64,000 nt of DNA from positions 124,001 through 188,000 of the forward strand of contig JBFWQO010000008.1 of NCBI GenBank assembly GCA_050249415.1. Reading direction: 5' to 3'. Below, one piece after another: positions 62,726 through 64,000 of this stretch; positions within the stretch are counted from its first letter, which is position 1; every line of letters begins with the position of its first letter. The notes beneath the pieces were generated by a model. The model had not been told where the DNA came from. It made no database searches and worked only from the letters and a program-made list of their open reading frames with translations. Source of the DNA: CADEFQ01 sp050249415. Its GTDB lineage: Bacteria; Pseudomonadota; Gammaproteobacteria; Steroidobacterales; Steroidobacteraceae. The position numbers and the translations under genes were made by a program.

Positions 62726-64000
62726 ATGTCCACGCCTGCCCACCAAGCACTGCCGCACGGCAGGATCCCCGACAAGATCGGCAAGTACGTGATCGTCAAC
62801 GAAGTCGGCAAGGGCAGCACCGGCACGGTGTATCTCTCGCACGACCCGTACTATGGCCGCGACGTCGCGATCAAGGTGTACAACATCGACGCCGGCGGCG
62901 ACGAGGAGCGGGCGCGCATCTCGCGCAAGATGTTCCTCTCGGAAGCGCACATGGTCGGCATGCTGCAGCACCCGCACATCCTGCCGATCTACGACGCGGG
63001 CGAGGAAAACGGCCACTGCTACATCGTCACCGAGCACGTGCACGGCGCGCGCACGCTGGCGGCGTACTGCAAGTCCGACAACCTGCTGCGCGTCGACGAC
63101 GTGGTCGAGATCATCTACAAGTGCGCCAAGGCGCTGAACTATGCGCATTCGCGCGGCGTGATCCATCGCGACGTGAAGCCCTCGAACATCATGCTGACGC
63201 AGGACAGCGACGTGCGCATCATCGATTTCGGCATCGCGCTCGTCGCCGATTCCGACATCTCGCGCATCGAAGGGATCGCGGGCAGCCCGTCCTACATGTC
63301 GCCGGAACAGGTGCAGAGCCTCGAGCTGACGAACCGCTCGGACCTCTATTCGCTCGGGGCGGTGATGTACGAACTGCTGTCGGGCGTGCGGCCGTTCCGC
63401 GCCGGCAACCTCGCGAAGCTCCTGCACCAGATCGTCTACGCGACGCCGGCGCCGATCCACACGCTCGCGCCGGACGTGCCCGAGGAGCTCGAGACCGTCG
63501 TCGCGATGGCGCTGCAGAAAAACCCCGAGAAGCGCTACAAGAGCGGCCTCGATCTCGCGGCCGAACTGACGCGCGTGCACCAGAAGCTGCGCCAGCGCTA
63601 CGCGCGCATCGACCAGCAGGAACAGTTCGCGACGTTGCGGCGCCTGAAATTCTTCCACGAGTTCTCGCACGCCGAGATCTGGGAAGTGCTGCGCGCGAGC
63701 AACTGGCAGGATTACGCAGGGTCCGAGGAGATCGTCAAGGAAGGCGAGATGGACGACCGGTTCTACGTGGTCGTAGCCGGCGAGTGCGTCGTGGAGCGCC
63801 ATGGACGGCGCCTCGGCGCGCTCGAGAGCGGTGACTGCTTCGGCGAGACGAGCTATGTGCAGGGCGCCAAGCGCACCGCGACCGTGAAGGCGAACGGGCC
63901 GGTCACGGTGCTCAAGGTGAGCTCCACGCTGCTCGAGCAGGTCTCGGCGTCCTGCCAGCTGCGCTTCAACCGCGTGTTCCTGCGCGGGATGATCAGTCGC
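62726..64000 (+). CDS. Ser/Thr kinase with cyclic-nucleotide-binding-like domain (partial)
   Basis: This is open at the right edge, with 425 codons visible from ATG 62726. Residues about 17-275 are a Hanks-type kinase: EVGKGSTGTVYLSHDPYYG, AIKVY, GVIHRDVKPSNIMLTQDSD, IIDFGIALVAD and GSPSYMSPEQVQSLEL. After a helical linker, residues about 335-415 resemble a cNMP-binding/CRP-type domain (EEIVKEGEMDDRFYVVVAGE, ESGDCFGETSYVQGAKRTAT). No membrane segment is seen so far. The arrangement suggests a cytoplasmic kinase gated by a ligand. Its target could be FHA proteins such as that at 45921-47147. Confidence 0.9.
   Translation, partial: MSTPAHQALPHGRIPDKIGKYVIVNEVGKGSTGTVYLSHDPYYGRDVAIKVYNIDAGGDEERARISRKMFLSEAHMVGMLQHPHILPIYDAGEENGHCYIVTEHVHGARTLAAYCKSDNLLRVDDVVEIIYKCAKALNYAHSRGVIHRDVKPSNIMLTQDSDVRIIDFGIALVADSDISRIEGIAGSPSYMSPEQVQSLELTNRSDLYSLGAVMYELLSGVRPFRAGNLAKLLHQIVYATPAPIHTLAPDVPEELETVVAMALQKNPEKRYKSGLDLAAELTRVHQKLRQRYARIDQQEQFATLRRLKFFHEFSHAEIWEVLRASNWQDYAGSEEIVKEGEMDDRFYVVVAGECVVERHGRRLGALESGDCFGETSYVQGAKRTATVKANGPVTVLKVSSTLLEQVSASCQLRFNRVFLRGMISR

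Overview
The window comes from a GC-rich proteobacterial chromosome. A gammaproteobacterium is the best guess: it has a single-chain PurL, a DUF1820 protein, an MltF-type transglycosylase beside tRNA-Ser, and the order glyA-nrdR-ribD-ribE-ribB-ribH-nusB-thiL. A steroid-degrading lineage (Steroidobacterales-like) is possible from gene content, but that is inference. No rRNA, CRISPR array, transposase, integrase or prophage gene was found.

Layout. 0-2.9 kb: the 5' part of mltF (leaving the window), tRNA-Ser(CGA), then two near-identical 106-bp repeats carrying copies of the tRNA 3' end. The repeats bracket an AbrB/PIN toxin-antitoxin pair, and the wreck of an LLM-class flavin oxidoreductase follows. 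2.8-11.6 kb: a TetR gene and a six-gene acyl-CoA operon (acyl-CoA ligase, two acyl-CoA dehydrogenases, MaoC-DUF35 fusion, small MaoC, thiolase-like aldolase). Its composition matches the mycobacterial igr / bile-acid C3 side-chain module; a P450 lies convergent to it. 11.8-18.1 kb: amidotransferase, PQQ-type sugar dehydrogenase, and a block with signs of rearrangement (a cytochrome-c fragment before a methyltransferase, and a LOG-family stump in frame with an LpxR-like deacylase). 18.2-25.4 kb: a CecR-YbhGFSR-type ABC-2 efflux operon with its own outer-membrane factor.

25.5-34.5 kb: an eight-gene, translationally coupled operon divergent from a two-cysteine ArsR regulator of the BigR/SqrR type. 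It encodes a sulfide:quinone reductase, DUF2892, an RND adaptor and pump, a DUF3365 haem protein, OsmC, thioredoxin-2 and a second flavoprotein. The shared promoter region has overlapping divergent -35/-10 boxes across a palindrome. I regard this as the most interesting system here: sulfide/persulfide handling joined to RND efflux.

34.4-37.1 kb: Lrp/AsnC regulator, ornithine cyclodeaminase and arginase (arginine to proline). 37.2-40.2 kb: an unusual cluster of 7Fe ferredoxin, an orphan multi-spanning membrane protein, a nitrilase-superfamily enzyme and an exported ChuX/HutX-like protein. 40.3-47.1 kb: Cpx-like two-component system, LOG, MarC, a secreted cyanophycinase/isoaspartyl-peptidase fusion, and an FHA protein of the type VI secretion type. 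The fusion could feed arginine to the arginase branch.

47.2-64 kb: mainly housekeeping genes (DUF1820, purL, hutH, ettA, a histone-deacetylase-like protein, glyA, nrdR, riboflavin operon, nusB, thiL). It also holds a repeat-rich intergenic region before hutH and, at the edge, a serine/threonine kinase with a cyclic-nucleotide-binding-like domain.
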